The translations under genes were made by a program, and so were the position numbers. From assembly GCF_030540825.1 (NCBI RefSeq), contig NZ_JAUOEO010000001.1, positions 469,001 to 533,000 on the forward strand: a stretch of 64,000 bases of DNA, read 5' to 3'. Shown one piece after another: positions 36,626 through 45,615 of this stretch. The notes under the pieces were generated by a model. That model was not told the origin of the DNA. It ran no database searches and was given only the letters and a program-made list of their open reading frames with translations. The stretch comes from Flavivirga spongiicola. GTDB lineage: Bacteria; Bacteroidota; Bacteroidia; Flavobacteriales; Flavobacteriaceae. Positions within the stretch are counted from its first letter, which is position 1; every line of letters begins with the position of its first letter.

Positions 36626-37804
36626 TTAGTAATTAAACTCACCAAACTCAGATTTTATTGTGAGTTTTTTTGTTTTTGATTCTTCTACTCTACCGATTAT
36701 TTTAGCATCAACATGAAAAGATTTAGAAATACCAATAATATTTTCAGCAACTTCTGGAGACACATATAATTCCATTCTGTGACCACAATTAAACACTTGA
36801 TACATTTCTTTCCAATCCGTTTTAGATTCTTTTTGTATGAGTTTAAATAATGGCGGAATTGGAAACATATTATCTTTTACTATATGAAGCTCATCTACAA
36901 AATGAAGGATCTTAGTTTGAGCACCTCCACTACAATGGATCATACCATGAATAGTTTCGCTATTAAATTCTGATAATATTTTTTTAATAATTGGTGCATA
37001 TGTTCTTGTAGGAGACAACACTAGCTTACCTGCATCTATAGGAGCATCTTCAACAGCATCCGTTAATTTTACATCGCCGGAGTATACTAAATCTTCAGGA
37101 ACGGATGCATCAAAACTTTCAGGATATTTTTCTGCCAGATACTTGCTAAAAACATCATGACGAGCTGACGTTAAGCCATTACTCCCCATTCCTCCATTAT
37201 ATGCTTTCTCGTAAGTCGCTTGTCCAAAAGATTCTAATCCAACTATAACATCACCAGCCTTAATGTTTGCATTGTCAATAACATCATCTCGTTTCATTCT
37301 TGCCGTTACTGTAGAATCTACAATAATAGTTCTTACTAAATCCCCAACATCAGCTGTTTCACCACCTGTAGAATGAATCGTTACGCCAAACGATTTTAAG
37401 TCTTCAAGCAATTCCTCTGTACCATTAATAATCGCTGAAAGCACCTCTCCTGGAATTAAATTTTTGTTTCTTCCAATGGTTGAAGACAACATAATGTTAT
37501 CGGTTGCACCAACACATAATAAATCATCAATATTCATTATTAAAGCGTCTTGGGCAATCCCTTTCCAAACCGAAATATCTCCAGTTTCTTTCCAATACAT
37601 ATAAGCTAAGGATGATTTTGTTCCAGCACCATCTGCATGCATGATCAAACAATAATCATCATCGTTTGTTAGATAATCTGGTACTATTTTACAAAATGCT
37701 TTTGGAAATAACCCTTTATCTATATTTTTTATAGCATTATGCACATCTTCTTTTGATGCTGAAACTCCACGTTGCGCGTATCGTTTTGAAACTTCTTGAC
37801 TCAT
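36626..37804 (-). CDS. purM: Phosphoribosylformylglycinamidine cyclo-ligase (AIR synthase)
   Basis: 392 residues from the ATG at 37804. The frame is open to 37885, but the usual Bacteroidota N terminus is MSQEVSKRYAQRGVSASK, so the 27 residues upstream, abutting the GSIII stop, are probably not translated. Motifs: HADGAGTKSSLAY (about 52-64), the Asp-rich NIDDLLCVGATDN, STGGETADVGDLVRT, and GLESFGQATYEKAYNGGMGSN split across 190-215. It makes AIR from FGAM with ATP. It stands alone from other purine genes but is in the same direction as the glnN gene. Confidence 0.93.
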   Translation of the reverse strand: MSQEVSKRYAQRGVSASKEDVHNAIKNIDKGLFPKAFCKIVPDYLTNDDDYCLIMHADGAGTKSSLAYMYWKETGDISVWKGIAQDALIMNIDDLLCVGATDNIMLSSTIGRNKNLIPGEVLSAIINGTEELLEDLKSFGVTIHSTGGETADVGDLVRTIIVDSTVTARMKRDDVIDNANIKAGDVIVGLESFGQATYEKAYNGGMGSNGLTSARHDVFSKYLAEKYPESFDASVPEDLVYSGDVKLTDAVEDAPIDAGKLVLSPTRTYAPIIKKILSEFNSETIHGMIHCSGGAQTKILHFVDELHIVKDNMFPIPPLFKLIQKESKTDWKEMYQVFNCGHRMELYVSPEVAENIIGISKSFHVDAKIIGRVEESKTKKLTIKSEFGEFNY

Positions 37805-37885
37805 AATATTTTGTTGTGCTGCAAATTTAGTTTTTTGAATTAAAAAATCTCGCTTTTTACAACGGGATTTCATAACTTTTGACAA

Positions 37886-40072
37886 CTATCTTGTAAATAA
37901 TAATTCCCGATACTTTGTTAATGGCCAAATTTCGTCATCAACCAGCAATTCCAACTTATCGCAATGATAGCGAATATCATCAAATAAAGGCTTCACATGA
38001 TTACAGTATGCTAATGCTTTCTTTTCTATATCCTCAAACGCGTTGGCTTTTTTACGTTCATTTATCATTTTTGTAACATTTACATTAATGCCTTCAATAT
38101 GACTAGAAATCTCTTCGATTAAGTTGATCTGCTCTTTAGAAACTGTATTAAATTTTTTGTCAAATATTTCTTTTAAGCCTCTAACATTTTCAATTAAAAT
38201 ATTCTGATACTTAACAGCAGTTGGTACAATATGGTTACGTGCAATATCTCCCAACACACGGCTTTCAATTTGAATATGCATGATATAAGCTTCAACCTCT
38301 ATTTCATAACGCGCTTCAGCCTCAATTCTACTCATAACATTCATTTCTTCAAATAATGTAATGGTTTGCTTTGAAATTTTTGCTTTTAAAGCTTCAGGCG
38401 TTGTTTTATTATTACTTAAACCTCTTTTCTTAGCTTCTTCTTCCCATGCCTTGTCATAACCATTCCCTTCAAATAAAATATTTTTAGTCGATTTAATATA
38501 CTCTCTCAATACATTAAATATAGCTTCGTCTTTCTTTAAATCTTTCTTATCGATTAATTTATCTACTTCAATTTTAAAATCCCTTAATTGTTTCGCCACA
38601 ATGGTATTTAAAATAGTCATCGGGTTGCCACAATTCGCTGTAGAGCCTACTGCTCTAAACTCAAATTTATTGCCAGTAAACGCGAAAGGAGACGTTCTAT
38701 TTCTATCTGTATTATCAAGTAAAACGTCAGGTATTTTACCAATAACATTTAGTTTAAGCTCTGTTTTTTCCTGAGGCGATAATTTCCCTTTAGTCACCCC
38801 TTCTAACTCCTCTAAAACTTTGGTTAATTGTTCCCCGATAAATACTGAAATGATAGCTGGTGGTGCCTCATTGGCTCCTAACCTGTGATCATTACTAGCT
38901 GATGCAATCGCTGCTCTTAAAAGTGCTTCATGCTCATGAACCGCTTTAATAGTATTAATAAAAAAAGTTAGAAACTGAAGGTTACTCATGGGGGTTTTTC
39001 CTGGACCTAGTAAATTAACACCAGTATCTGTAGACAATGACCAGTTATTATGTTTACCAGAACCATTAATGCCTTCAAATGGCTTTTCATGTAACAGTAC
39101 TTTAAAATTATGGCGTGATGCTACACGTGCCATAATATCCATTAAAAGTGAATTATGATCTACCGCCAAATTTGCTTCTTCATAAATTGGAGCTAACTCA
39201 AATTGATTAGGAGCCACTTCATTATGTCTGGTCTTTACAGGAATACCTAAAAGCATACATTCTGTTTCCAATTCGCGCATAAAATTCAACGCTCTACTAG
39301 GAATAGATCCAAAATAATGATCATCTAATTGTTGTCCTTTAGCAGGAGAATGACCTAATAATGTCCTACCTGTTAAGGAAATATCCGGGCGGCTCTCAGC
39401 CAACATTTTATCTATTAAAAAATATTCTTGCTCCCATCCCAAAGAAGAAGACACTTTCTTTACATTTTTATCAAAATATTTGCATATTGCTGTTGCCGCA
39501 TCATCCACCGCATGTAGCGCTCTTAATAAGGGGGTTTTATAATCTAATGCTTCACCTGTATAAGCCACAAAAATGGTTGGAATACATAACGTCGTACCGT
39601 ATATAAATGCTGGCGATGTTGGATCCCAAGCAGTATAACCACGCGCTTCAAATGTATTTCTAATACCTCCACTTGGAAAGCTGGAAGCGTCTGGTTCCTG
39701 CTGTACCAATTGACTGCCTCCAAATTTTTCGATAGCCATACCATTACCTATAGTTTCAAAAAATGCATCATGCTTTTCTGCCGTAGCCCCTGTTAATGGT
39801 TGAAACCAATGCGTATAATGAGTGACTCCTTTTGATAATGACCAATCTTTCATAGAAGATGCCACTTGATCTGCTATACTTCTATCTATTTTTTTACCAT
39901 ATTGAATAGCATTCATAACACCTATAAAAGCATCTTTTGTTAGGTATTGACGCATGGTGTTCTCATTAAATACATGTTTTCCAAACAAGTCTGATCGACG
40001 TTCTTTCTCTTCTACGATAACAGGCTTATAAGCCAGCGATTCTTTAATAGCATGAAATCTTAATGTTGACAT
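37886..40072 (-). CDS. glnN: Glutamine synthetase type III
   Basis: 728 residues, typical of GSIII and about 1.5-2 times the length of GSI or GSII. GSIII signatures: SSLGWEQEYFLIDKML near 210, TRHNEVAPNQFELAPIYEEAN near 285, GINGSGKHNNWSLSTDTG near 340 and RNRTSPFAFTGNKFEFRAVGSTANC near 460. It assimilates ammonia into glutamine as a dodecamer. It is divergent from a type II enzyme (40349), an unusual pair with a shared 276-bp control region. The stop is directly before the purM frame. Confidence 0.96.
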   Translation of the reverse strand: MSTLRFHAIKESLAYKPVIVEEKERRSDLFGKHVFNENTMRQYLTKDAFIGVMNAIQYGKKIDRSIADQVASSMKDWSLSKGVTHYTHWFQPLTGATAEKHDAFFETIGNGMAIEKFGGSQLVQQEPDASSFPSGGIRNTFEARGYTAWDPTSPAFIYGTTLCIPTIFVAYTGEALDYKTPLLRALHAVDDAATAICKYFDKNVKKVSSSLGWEQEYFLIDKMLAESRPDISLTGRTLLGHSPAKGQQLDDHYFGSIPSRALNFMRELETECMLLGIPVKTRHNEVAPNQFELAPIYEEANLAVDHNSLLMDIMARVASRHNFKVLLHEKPFEGINGSGKHNNWSLSTDTGVNLLGPGKTPMSNLQFLTFFINTIKAVHEHEALLRAAIASASNDHRLGANEAPPAIISVFIGEQLTKVLEELEGVTKGKLSPQEKTELKLNVIGKIPDVLLDNTDRNRTSPFAFTGNKFEFRAVGSTANCGNPMTILNTIVAKQLRDFKIEVDKLIDKKDLKKDEAIFNVLREYIKSTKNILFEGNGYDKAWEEEAKKRGLSNNKTTPEALKAKISKQTITLFEEMNVMSRIEAEARYEIEVEAYIMHIQIESRVLGDIARNHIVPTAVKYQNILIENVRGLKEIFDKKFNTVSKEQINLIEEISSHIEGINVNVTKMINERKKANAFEDIEKKALAYCNHVKPLFDDIRYHCDKLELLVDDEIWPLTKYRELLFTR

Positions 40073-40303
40073 TTTCAGAAAATTAATTAAGTTTAATAAT
40101 GATTATATTATGACTGCAAAAATAAGTAGCAAAAACAATAAAAGCATGAAAATACAAAAATTTATTGTTACCATTTTTGCAATTTTTATATAAAATAATA
40201 CTCTTTTTTTAAAATAAACCTTAAAATAATGGGGGATGAATAAAAATAACTAATACTTTTATTAAAAGACCCCCTATAAATACAAAGTATTTATATAATA
40301 ATT

Positions 40304-40311
40304 TATATTTG
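40304..40311 (+). promoter_or_regulatory. -7 box for the type II glutamine synthetase
   Basis: TATATTTG fits TAnnTTTG exactly and lies 37 bp before the start codon. A -33 TTG is not obvious, so an activator may be needed. Confidence 0.5.
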
Positions 40312-40348
40312 TGCATATTATTAAAATCTCATTCATAAAATATTCATT

Positions 40349-41365
40349 ATGGCAAAAATTAAATTAGAATACCTTTGGTTAGATGGTTACAAGCCAACAC
40401 AAAACTTGAGAAGTAAAACTAAGGTAGAAGAGCATGAAAACTTCAAAGGAACATTAGAAGAAATAGGAAACTGGTCTTTTGATGGTTCTTCAACACAACA
40501 AGCTGAAGGCGGATCATCTGACTGTGTATTAAAGCCTGTTGCTATTTATCCAGACCCAGCACGCAAAAACGGTTATTTAGTAATGACTGAAGTACTTAAT
40601 GCTGATGGTACTGCACATGAATCTAACGGAAGAGCTGGTATTGATGATGATGATAATGATTTCTGGTTTGGATTTGAGCAAGAATATTTTATTATGGATA
40701 CGCATACGCAATTACCTTTAGGGTTCCCTATTGGCGGTTATCCTGGCCCCCAAGGAATGTACTATTGTTCTGTAGGCGGAAAAAACACACATGGTAGAGA
40801 TTTTGTTGAAAAACACGCTGATTTATGTATTGAGGCTGGATTAAACTTTGAAGGTATTAATCAAGAAGTTGCTAGTGGTCAGTGGGAATTCCAATTGTTT
40901 GCCAAAGGTGCTAAAAAAGCGGGAGATGAGATATGGATTGCAAGATATTTATTAGACAGATTGACTGAACAATATGGCTACTATATTGAATACCATCCGA
41001 AACCAGTAAAAGGTGATTGGAATGGTTCTGGTATGCATGCAAACTTCTCTAATACATTATTAAGAACATGTGGATCTAAAGAAACATATATGAAAGTATG
41101 TGAAGCGTTTAGACCTGTAACTACAGAGCACATTGATGTATATGGCGAGTTTAACGACCAACGTTTAACTGGTTTACATGAAACTGCTTCTATAAGCGAT
41201 TTCTCTTATGGCATTTCAGATAGAGGTGCTTCTATAAGAATTCCTATAATCACTGTTGATAAAGGCTGGAAAGGTTATTTAGAAGATCGTCGTCCTGCAT
41301 CAAATGCAGATCCATATAAAATTGCTGCCAGAATTATTAAAACTGTTAAATCCGCTGACGTTTAA
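40349..41365 (+). CDS. Glutamine synthetase type II (eukaryote-like)
   Basis: 338 residues, the short GSII form related to eukaryotic enzymes. The N-terminal part shows YLWLDGY and NWSFDGSSTQQAEG, the central part FGFEQEYFIMD (about 110-120) and PLGFPIGGYPGPQGMYYCSVG, and the C-terminal HETASISDFSYGISDRGASIRIP (split 278-300). It forms a decamer and makes glutamine. It is divergent from GSIII, so the strain carries two different synthetases side by side, perhaps for different nitrogen states. A strong terminator follows. Confidence 0.95.
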   Translation: MAKIKLEYLWLDGYKPTQNLRSKTKVEEHENFKGTLEEIGNWSFDGSSTQQAEGGSSDCVLKPVAIYPDPARKNGYLVMTEVLNADGTAHESNGRAGIDDDDNDFWFGFEQEYFIMDTHTQLPLGFPIGGYPGPQGMYYCSVGGKNTHGRDFVEKHADLCIEAGLNFEGINQEVASGQWEFQLFAKGAKKAGDEIWIARYLLDRLTEQYGYYIEYHPKPVKGDWNGSGMHANFSNTLLRTCGSKETYMKVCEAFRPVTTEHIDVYGEFNDQRLTGLHETASISDFSYGISDRGASIRIPIITVDKGWKGYLEDRRPASNADPYKIAARIIKTVKSADV

Positions 41366-41395
41366 GAATACTGGTTTTTTTCATAATAAAAGAGA

Positions 41396-41430
41396 CCGTC
41401 TAAAAAATGATTTTTAGACGGCTTTTTTTT
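41396..41430 (+). terminator. Intrinsic terminator of the GSII gene
   Basis: CCGTCTAAAAA pairs with TTTTTAGACGG (11 bp, 4-nt loop ATGA) and is followed by C and eight T residues, 31 bp after the stop. Confidence 0.9.
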
Positions 41431-41601
41431 GATCATTTTCAAAAAGTATCGTTTTATTTTATATTAATGAATTCATGAAATGAAAAAATTTACTTGCCGA
41501 GTTTAAATTCAGCGAAGCTAATTTTGCGATTTCACGAGAATGACAATTTCAACGAAAGTCCTTCCTTTAACAATAGACAGGTCCCGGAGAATTCTTTTCG
41601 A

Positions 41602-41967
41602 TTAATACTTCATCAAAAGGTCTCTATACTCTTTTAGGTCAGATATATTTATTTTGTTATTAAGATTTTTTATTAGAGCTATTAAATATTTAAGACTTTC
41701 TACAGGAGAAACATCTTCTTTTTCTTCAATATAGTCATCGTCTTCATCTGTTGGCTCATCATCTAGGATAGGTATAAGAAATGAGCTGTATTCTTCTATG
41801 TGCTCGTAAGTAAGCCTAAGAACCTTTACAACTAATGGAACTTGCTCTTCTAAAGCATAAGTTCTTAATTCTTTGATGTCATCGATTAATGTCTCTGTAT
41901 TTATACCTGTTTTGTCAAGATTTCCCAGGATTTTATCGATTAGTTTAATTGCTTTTTTGTTTTCCAA
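41602..41967 (-). CDS. Acidic helical hypothetical protein
   Basis: 121 residues, strongly acidic in the middle (DDEPTDEDDDYIEEKEDV) with helical flanks (KAIKLIDKILGNLDKTG and SLKYLIALIKNLNNKI). No signal peptide or domain. Monocistronic, and its upstream side carries the 196-bp inverted-repeat element, which may include its promoter. Function unknown; the Asp/Glu stretch could bind metal or another protein. Confidence 0.6.
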   Translation of the reverse strand: MENKKAIKLIDKILGNLDKTGINTETLIDDIKELRTYALEEQVPLVVKVLRLTYEHIEEYSSFLIPILDDEPTDEDDDYIEEKEDVSPVESLKYLIALIKNLNNKINISDLKEYRDLLMKY

Positions 41968-42005
41968 AGGGTTAAGATTATTTGAATAATTAACTTATTA
42001 TAATT

Positions 42006-42201
42006 GAACTCGTCTTGACTTTTTATGATTAGTTACAAAATCATCCTCATTCTTCAACGGAGCAGGTATTTTATTCCCATATTTATCTTTTTATTACATC
42101 ATAGAGATGTTACAGTCCACAAAAAGACTAGATATAGAAACACCTGCCTGCTGGAAGGAATGCATGACTTTTCGCTTAAATAAAAAAGTCAAGATGAGTT
42201 C
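42006..42201. mobile_element. MITE-like element with 20-bp terminal inverted repeats
   Basis: GAACTCGTCTTGACTTTTTA (42006-42025) and its inverted copy AAAAAAGTCAAGATGAGTTC (42182-42201, one or two mismatches) bound a 196-bp unit. Read leftward, the inside holds a broken coding stretch: MHSFQQAGVSISS... ending in two stops and continuing in the same frame with KDKYGNKIPAPLKNEDDF. This looks like a degenerate transposable element or a fossil gene rather than an ordinary spacer. No target duplication could be confirmed by eye. Confidence 0.55.
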
Positions 42202-42321
42202 TGTGCAAATTTATATTTTTAGAAATCAAATATGAATACTTTTTAAGATTTTGTTTATTTAAACTGAACCCTTTTAACAATTCTTTTTACATAAAAAAAA
42301 CAGTGTGATAATATCACAAAA

Positions 42322-42347
42322 AAAGCTTCTCATTTCTGAGAAGCTTT
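42322..42347 (-). terminator. Terminator of rpsT
   Basis: AAAGCTTCTCA pairs with TGAGAAGCTTT around loop TTTC; on the minus strand the stem runs into a T tract. It lies 28 bp after the rpsT stop. A second small hairpin (TGTGAT-AAT-ATCACA) lies at 42303-42318. Confidence 0.85.
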
Positions 42348-42374
42348 CAAAGTATTTTAAAACTTTAAATCTAA

Positions 42375-42626
42375 TTAAAGTGCAGCAATATGTTTAGCTA
42401 AACCTGATTTAAGGTTTGCAGCTTTATTAGCATGAATAACGTTTTTCTTAGCTAATTTATCTAACATAGCCACTACTGAAGGAAACAAAGCTTCAGCTTC
42501 TTTCTTATCAGTTAACTCACGTAACCTTTTAATGGCATTACGAGTCGTTTTATGCTGATACTTGTTTATTAAACGCTTAGATTCGTTACTTCTAATTCTT
42601 TTTAACGCTGACTTATGATTTGCCAT
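42375..42626 (-). CDS. rpsT: 30S ribosomal protein S20
   Basis: 83 residues, the usual length, lysine and arginine rich. The opening [19 protein letters not shown] and later [17 protein letters not shown], with [19 protein letters not shown] at the end, are diagnostic. It binds 16S rRNA helix 44 early in assembly. A tRNA-Glu gene lies 26 bp upstream on the same strand and may be co-transcribed. Confidence 0.98.
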   Translation of the reverse strand: MANHKSALKRIRSNESKRLINKYQHKTTRNAIKRLRELTDKKEAEALFPSVVAMLDKLAKKNVIHANKAANLKSGLAKHIAAL

Positions 42627-42652
42627 TTGTTCTTTTTATTATTAAAATATTG

Positions 42653-42724
42653 TAGCCCGTAGGGGAATCGAACCCCTCTTACCAGGATGAAAACCTGGCG
42701 TCCTAGCCGATAGACGAACGGGCC
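42653..42724 (-). tRNA. tRNA-Glu (UUC)
   Basis: 72 nt without an encoded CCA. The acceptor 5' arm GGCCCGT pairs with ACGGGCT (first pair G-U), the anticodon stem CAGGT/CCTGG encloses the loop with TTC as anticodon (Glu), and the T loop is GGTTCGATTCC. On the minus strand, just upstream of rpsT and followed by it. Confidence 0.97.
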
Positions 42725-42872
42725 ATTTGTTTTTTGAGTGCGCAAATATAAACATAAAATTTAAACTTGCAATACTTTCAAATAACTAACAATGTCTCCA
42801 TTGCGGATGCAAAAATACAACTATTTTTAAATGTCACAATAGCTAGATGAATTTTTTTAAAAAAAAATTAAA

Positions 42873-44351
42873 TTAGTATGCTTTTGCAAACAAAACTCTA
42901 CCCTTTGAAGGGTTTCCTGAATACACACAAACACCTTCTACTTCTTTCATATCTAAAGGAATACAACGAATGGTTGCTTTTGTTAGTTCTTTAATTTTTT
43001 CTTCCGTCTCATTTGTGCCATCCCAGTGCGCAGAAATAAACCCTGTTTTGGTTTCTAAAACATCTTTAAATTCCTCAAAAGTGTCCACTTCTGTAATATG
43101 GGTGTTTCTAAAATCTAAAGCCTTATTAAATAAAGCCTCTTGAATTTCTTTTAGTAAGCCCTCAACGGTTTCTACTAGCTCTTCTAAATTAACCGTTTGT
43201 TTAGTTAATGTATCTCTACGGGCAATTTCCACAGTGCCATTCTCTAAATCTTTAGGTCCAATAGCAATTCTCAATGGAACACCCTGTAATTCATGTTGTG
43301 CAAATTTAGCACCAGGTCTGTGAGTGGTTCTATTATCAAATTTTACAGATATATTTTTGCCTCTCAAATTGCTTAAAATACCGTTAGCAACTTCAGTAAT
43401 AGCGTTTAAATCCTCTTCACTCTTATAAATAGGCACAATAACAACCTGATTTGGTGCCAAGCTTGGTGGTAAAACCAATCCGTTATCATCACTATGTGTC
43501 ATAATTAATGCTCCCATTAACCGTGTAGAGACACCCCAGGATGTTGCCCAAACATAATCTTGCTTTCCTTCTTTATTAGCATACTTAACATCGAAAGCTT
43601 TGGCGAAATTCTGACCAAGAAAATGAGAAGTACCAGCCTGTAACGCTTTTCCGTCTTGCATTAAAGCTTCTATACAGAAAGTCTCTTCTGCTCCGGCAAA
43701 ACGCTCGCTCTCAGTTTTCACACCCTGTATTACAGGTATAGCCATGAAGTTTTCAACAAACGTTGCATATACATTATTCATTAATTTTGTCTCAGCTATG
43801 GCTTCGTCTTTCGTTTCATGTGCTGTATGCCCTTCTTGCCATAAAAACTCTGCTGTTCGTAAAAATAAACGCGTACGCATTTCCCAACGCACTACATTGG
43901 CCCATTGGTTTATTAAAAGCGGTAAATCTCTATAAGATTGAATCCATCCTCTATAAGTGTTCCATATAATAGCTTCACTTGTTGGTCGTACAATTAACTC
44001 CTCTTCTAGTTTTGCTTCAGGATCTACTCGTAGTTTCCCTTTCTTATTTGGGTCATTTTGCAATCTATAATGTGTTACAATGGCACATTCTTTTGCAAAT
44101 CCTTCAGCATTTTTTTCTTCTGCTTCAAATAAACTTTTAGGTACGAATAACGGAAAATAGGCATTTTGATGCCCAGTCTCTTTAAACATTTTATCTAATT
44201 CCGCTTGCATTTTTTCCCAAATTGCAAAACCATAGGGTTTGATGACCATGCATCCTCTAACTGCCGAATTCTCAGCCAGGTCTGCCTTTACAACCAATTC
44301 GTTATACCATTTTGAATAATCTTCTGCTCTACTGGTAAGTTTTTTGCTCAT
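42873..44351 (-). CDS. proS: Prolyl-tRNA synthetase (type 3, archaeal/eukaryote-like)
   Basis: 492 residues. Class II motifs: [10 protein letters not shown] (about 70), motif 2 around [24 protein letters not shown] (split 155-180) and a [10 protein letters not shown] motif-3 region near 285. The family tail with the late Cys and a terminal Tyr (ending AKAY) is typical of this type, which lacks the editing insert. I start at ATG 44351 because the promoter at 44405-44435 lies inside the frame upstream; the ATG at 44435 would be before the transcription start. It attaches proline to tRNA. It is divergent from the lipoprotein at 44451. Confidence 0.95.
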   Translation of the reverse strand: MSKKLTSRAEDYSKWYNELVVKADLAENSAVRGCMVIKPYGFAIWEKMQAELDKMFKETGHQNAYFPLFVPKSLFEAEEKNAEGFAKECAIVTHYRLQNDPNKKGKLRVDPEAKLEEELIVRPTSEAIIWNTYRGWIQSYRDLPLLINQWANVVRWEMRTRLFLRTAEFLWQEGHTAHETKDEAIAETKLMNNVYATFVENFMAIPVIQGVKTESERFAGAEETFCIEALMQDGKALQAGTSHFLGQNFAKAFDVKYANKEGKQDYVWATSWGVSTRLMGALIMTHSDDNGLVLPPSLAPNQVVIVPIYKSEEDLNAITEVANGILSNLRGKNISVKFDNRTTHRPGAKFAQHELQGVPLRIAIGPKDLENGTVEIARRDTLTKQTVNLEELVETVEGLLKEIQEALFNKALDFRNTHITEVDTFEEFKDVLETKTGFISAHWDGTNETEEKIKELTKATIRCIPLDMKEVEGVCVYSGNPSKGRVLFAKAY

Positions 44352-44404
44352 ATCAATTTTTTGGCACAAATATTGTGACTCTGTTAAATAAAAGAATAGT
44401 TTAG

Positions 44405-44435
44405 CAAAACTAACTATTTTTGTTACGTTCAACAA
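44405..44435 (-). promoter_or_regulatory. Promoter of proS (TTG-N17/20-TAGTTTTG)
   Basis: On the minus strand a TTG at 44432 or 44435 and TAGTTTTG at 44412-44405 have a 17 or 20-bp spacer. It decides the proS start at 44351. An overlapping plus-strand box (TATTTTTG 44415-44422) serves the divergent gene. Confidence 0.6.
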
Positions 44436-44450
44436 TTAAATTCTAGAGAT

Positions 44451-45587
44451 ATGCAATTTAACAGCTACTTAAAAGAGAAAGTGTCATTTGTAGCCATTCT
44501 TGGTTTGCTATTTGTTTTAGCATCATGTGGTTCTTATCAATATGTCGGTGTGGACGATGATGGTATTTATGGCAATGCACAAAAACAAGTTAATGTTGAA
44601 ACTCCTTCACCAGGTAGAACAGTTGTTGAAGTGCCAAACAGTTCTAAAAGCAATTACTATCAAAATCATTTTAGAAATAAATCTTTAGAAGCTGAAAACA
44701 TGTTTTCTGATGATGCCATTTTTACTGATATTGATTCTTACGAAGGAAATAATTATGTTGAAAATGATACCTTAGCTAATGACTACCAAGGTTATGCGGG
44801 TTGGGGGCAAAATAGTAATAGTGTTACTATTAACTACGTAGACAACGGATGGAATAACTGGGGTTGGAATGCAGGATTTGGTTGGGGCTGGAATAGATGG
44901 AATAACTGGGGTTGGAATAGATGGAACAACTGGGGATATTATGATCCTTTTTGGTGTCCTCCTTATTACGGTGGTGGATTTTACGGAAACTACTGGGCTT
45001 ACAATAGCTACTACCGTCCTTATAGACATTATGGTTACTATGGAAATAACAGATATTACAGCAGAAGAAATGTTGCATATAACACTAGTAGAAGAGGAAG
45101 TTACTATGCAAATAACTCAAGAGGTTTAAATAGGAATAATATTAGTTCATCCTCACGTCGTAGCTCAGTAAGTAACCTGAATAGGCGTACAACTACTTCA
45201 AAATACAATACGTCAAGGAGAAGCAGTACTGGTACTACAATAGCAAGATCAAATAATACAAGAAACTACAATTCTAACGGAACTCGCAGATATACTACCA
45301 ATACTCAAAGAAGAACTGTCGCTTCGAGAACACCATCAGCGAATTCAGTAAGAAGGTCATCATCTTCAACAGTAAGAAGAAATTCAAGCACTGTTTATAG
45401 ACCTTCCAGTACTAGCAGAAGCTCATCTGGTAATAATGTTTCTAGGAGGTCTTCATCTTCCAGAAGTTCAAGTTACACACCAAGTAGAAGCTCTAGATCC
45501 AGTTCTGGTAGTGTCAGATCTTCATCTAGTAGTCGTAGCTCAGGAAGTCGCAGAAGTTCTGGATCTTCAGGAGGCAGACGTCGTTAA
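44451..45587 (+). CDS. Repetitive Trp/Asn/Tyr- and Arg/Ser-rich lipoprotein
   Basis: 378 residues with a lipoprotein signal (VLASCGSYQYVGVDDDG, Cys near 26). Middle section (about 115-195) is made of repeats such as NRWNNWGWNRWNNWGYY with many Trp, Gly and Tyr; the C-terminal part (about 200-378) is Arg/Ser/Thr rich (SSRRSSVSNLNRRT, SRSSGSRRSSGSSGG) and low in complexity. A surface or cell-wall-interacting role is possible for such a basic tail, but it is inference. It is divergent from proS and followed 28 bp later by the OmpP1-type porin, probably in one operon. A -7 box TATTTTTG lies at 44415. Confidence 0.8.
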   Translation: MQFNSYLKEKVSFVAILGLLFVLASCGSYQYVGVDDDGIYGNAQKQVNVETPSPGRTVVEVPNSSKSNYYQNHFRNKSLEAENMFSDDAIFTDIDSYEGNNYVENDTLANDYQGYAGWGQNSNSVTINYVDNGWNNWGWNAGFGWGWNRWNNWGWNRWNNWGYYDPFWCPPYYGGGFYGNYWAYNSYYRPYRHYGYYGNNRYYSRRNVAYNTSRRGSYYANNSRGLNRNNISSSSRRSSVSNLNRRTTTSKYNTSRRSSTGTTIARSNNTRNYNSNGTRRYTTNTQRRTVASRTPSANSVRRSSSSTVRRNSSTVYRPSSTSRSSSGNNVSRRSSSSRSSSYTPSRSSRSSSGSVRSSSSSRSSGSRRSSGSSGGRRR

Positions 45588-45615
45588 AATTAAAAAAAAA
45601 GAAAAATACAATCAT

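Noticed and set aside
37805..37885. Longer start for purM at 37885
   Set aside because: The 27 extra residues do not belong to the family; MSQEVSKRYAQRG is the normal start, and the frame merely runs up to the GSIII stop.
44352..44435. Longer start for proS at 44435
   Set aside because: A consensus promoter on the same strand lies inside this stretch, so the upstream ATG would be before or at the transcription start.
44772..45129. Alternative-frame ORFs over the Arg/Ser-rich gene
   Set aside because: They are by-products of repetitive, compositionally biased sequence.
45436..45615. Long N-terminal extension of the OmpP1-type protein
   Set aside because: The first 60 residues are the third reading frame of the preceding Arg/Ser-rich gene, and a proper signal peptide starts at 45616.
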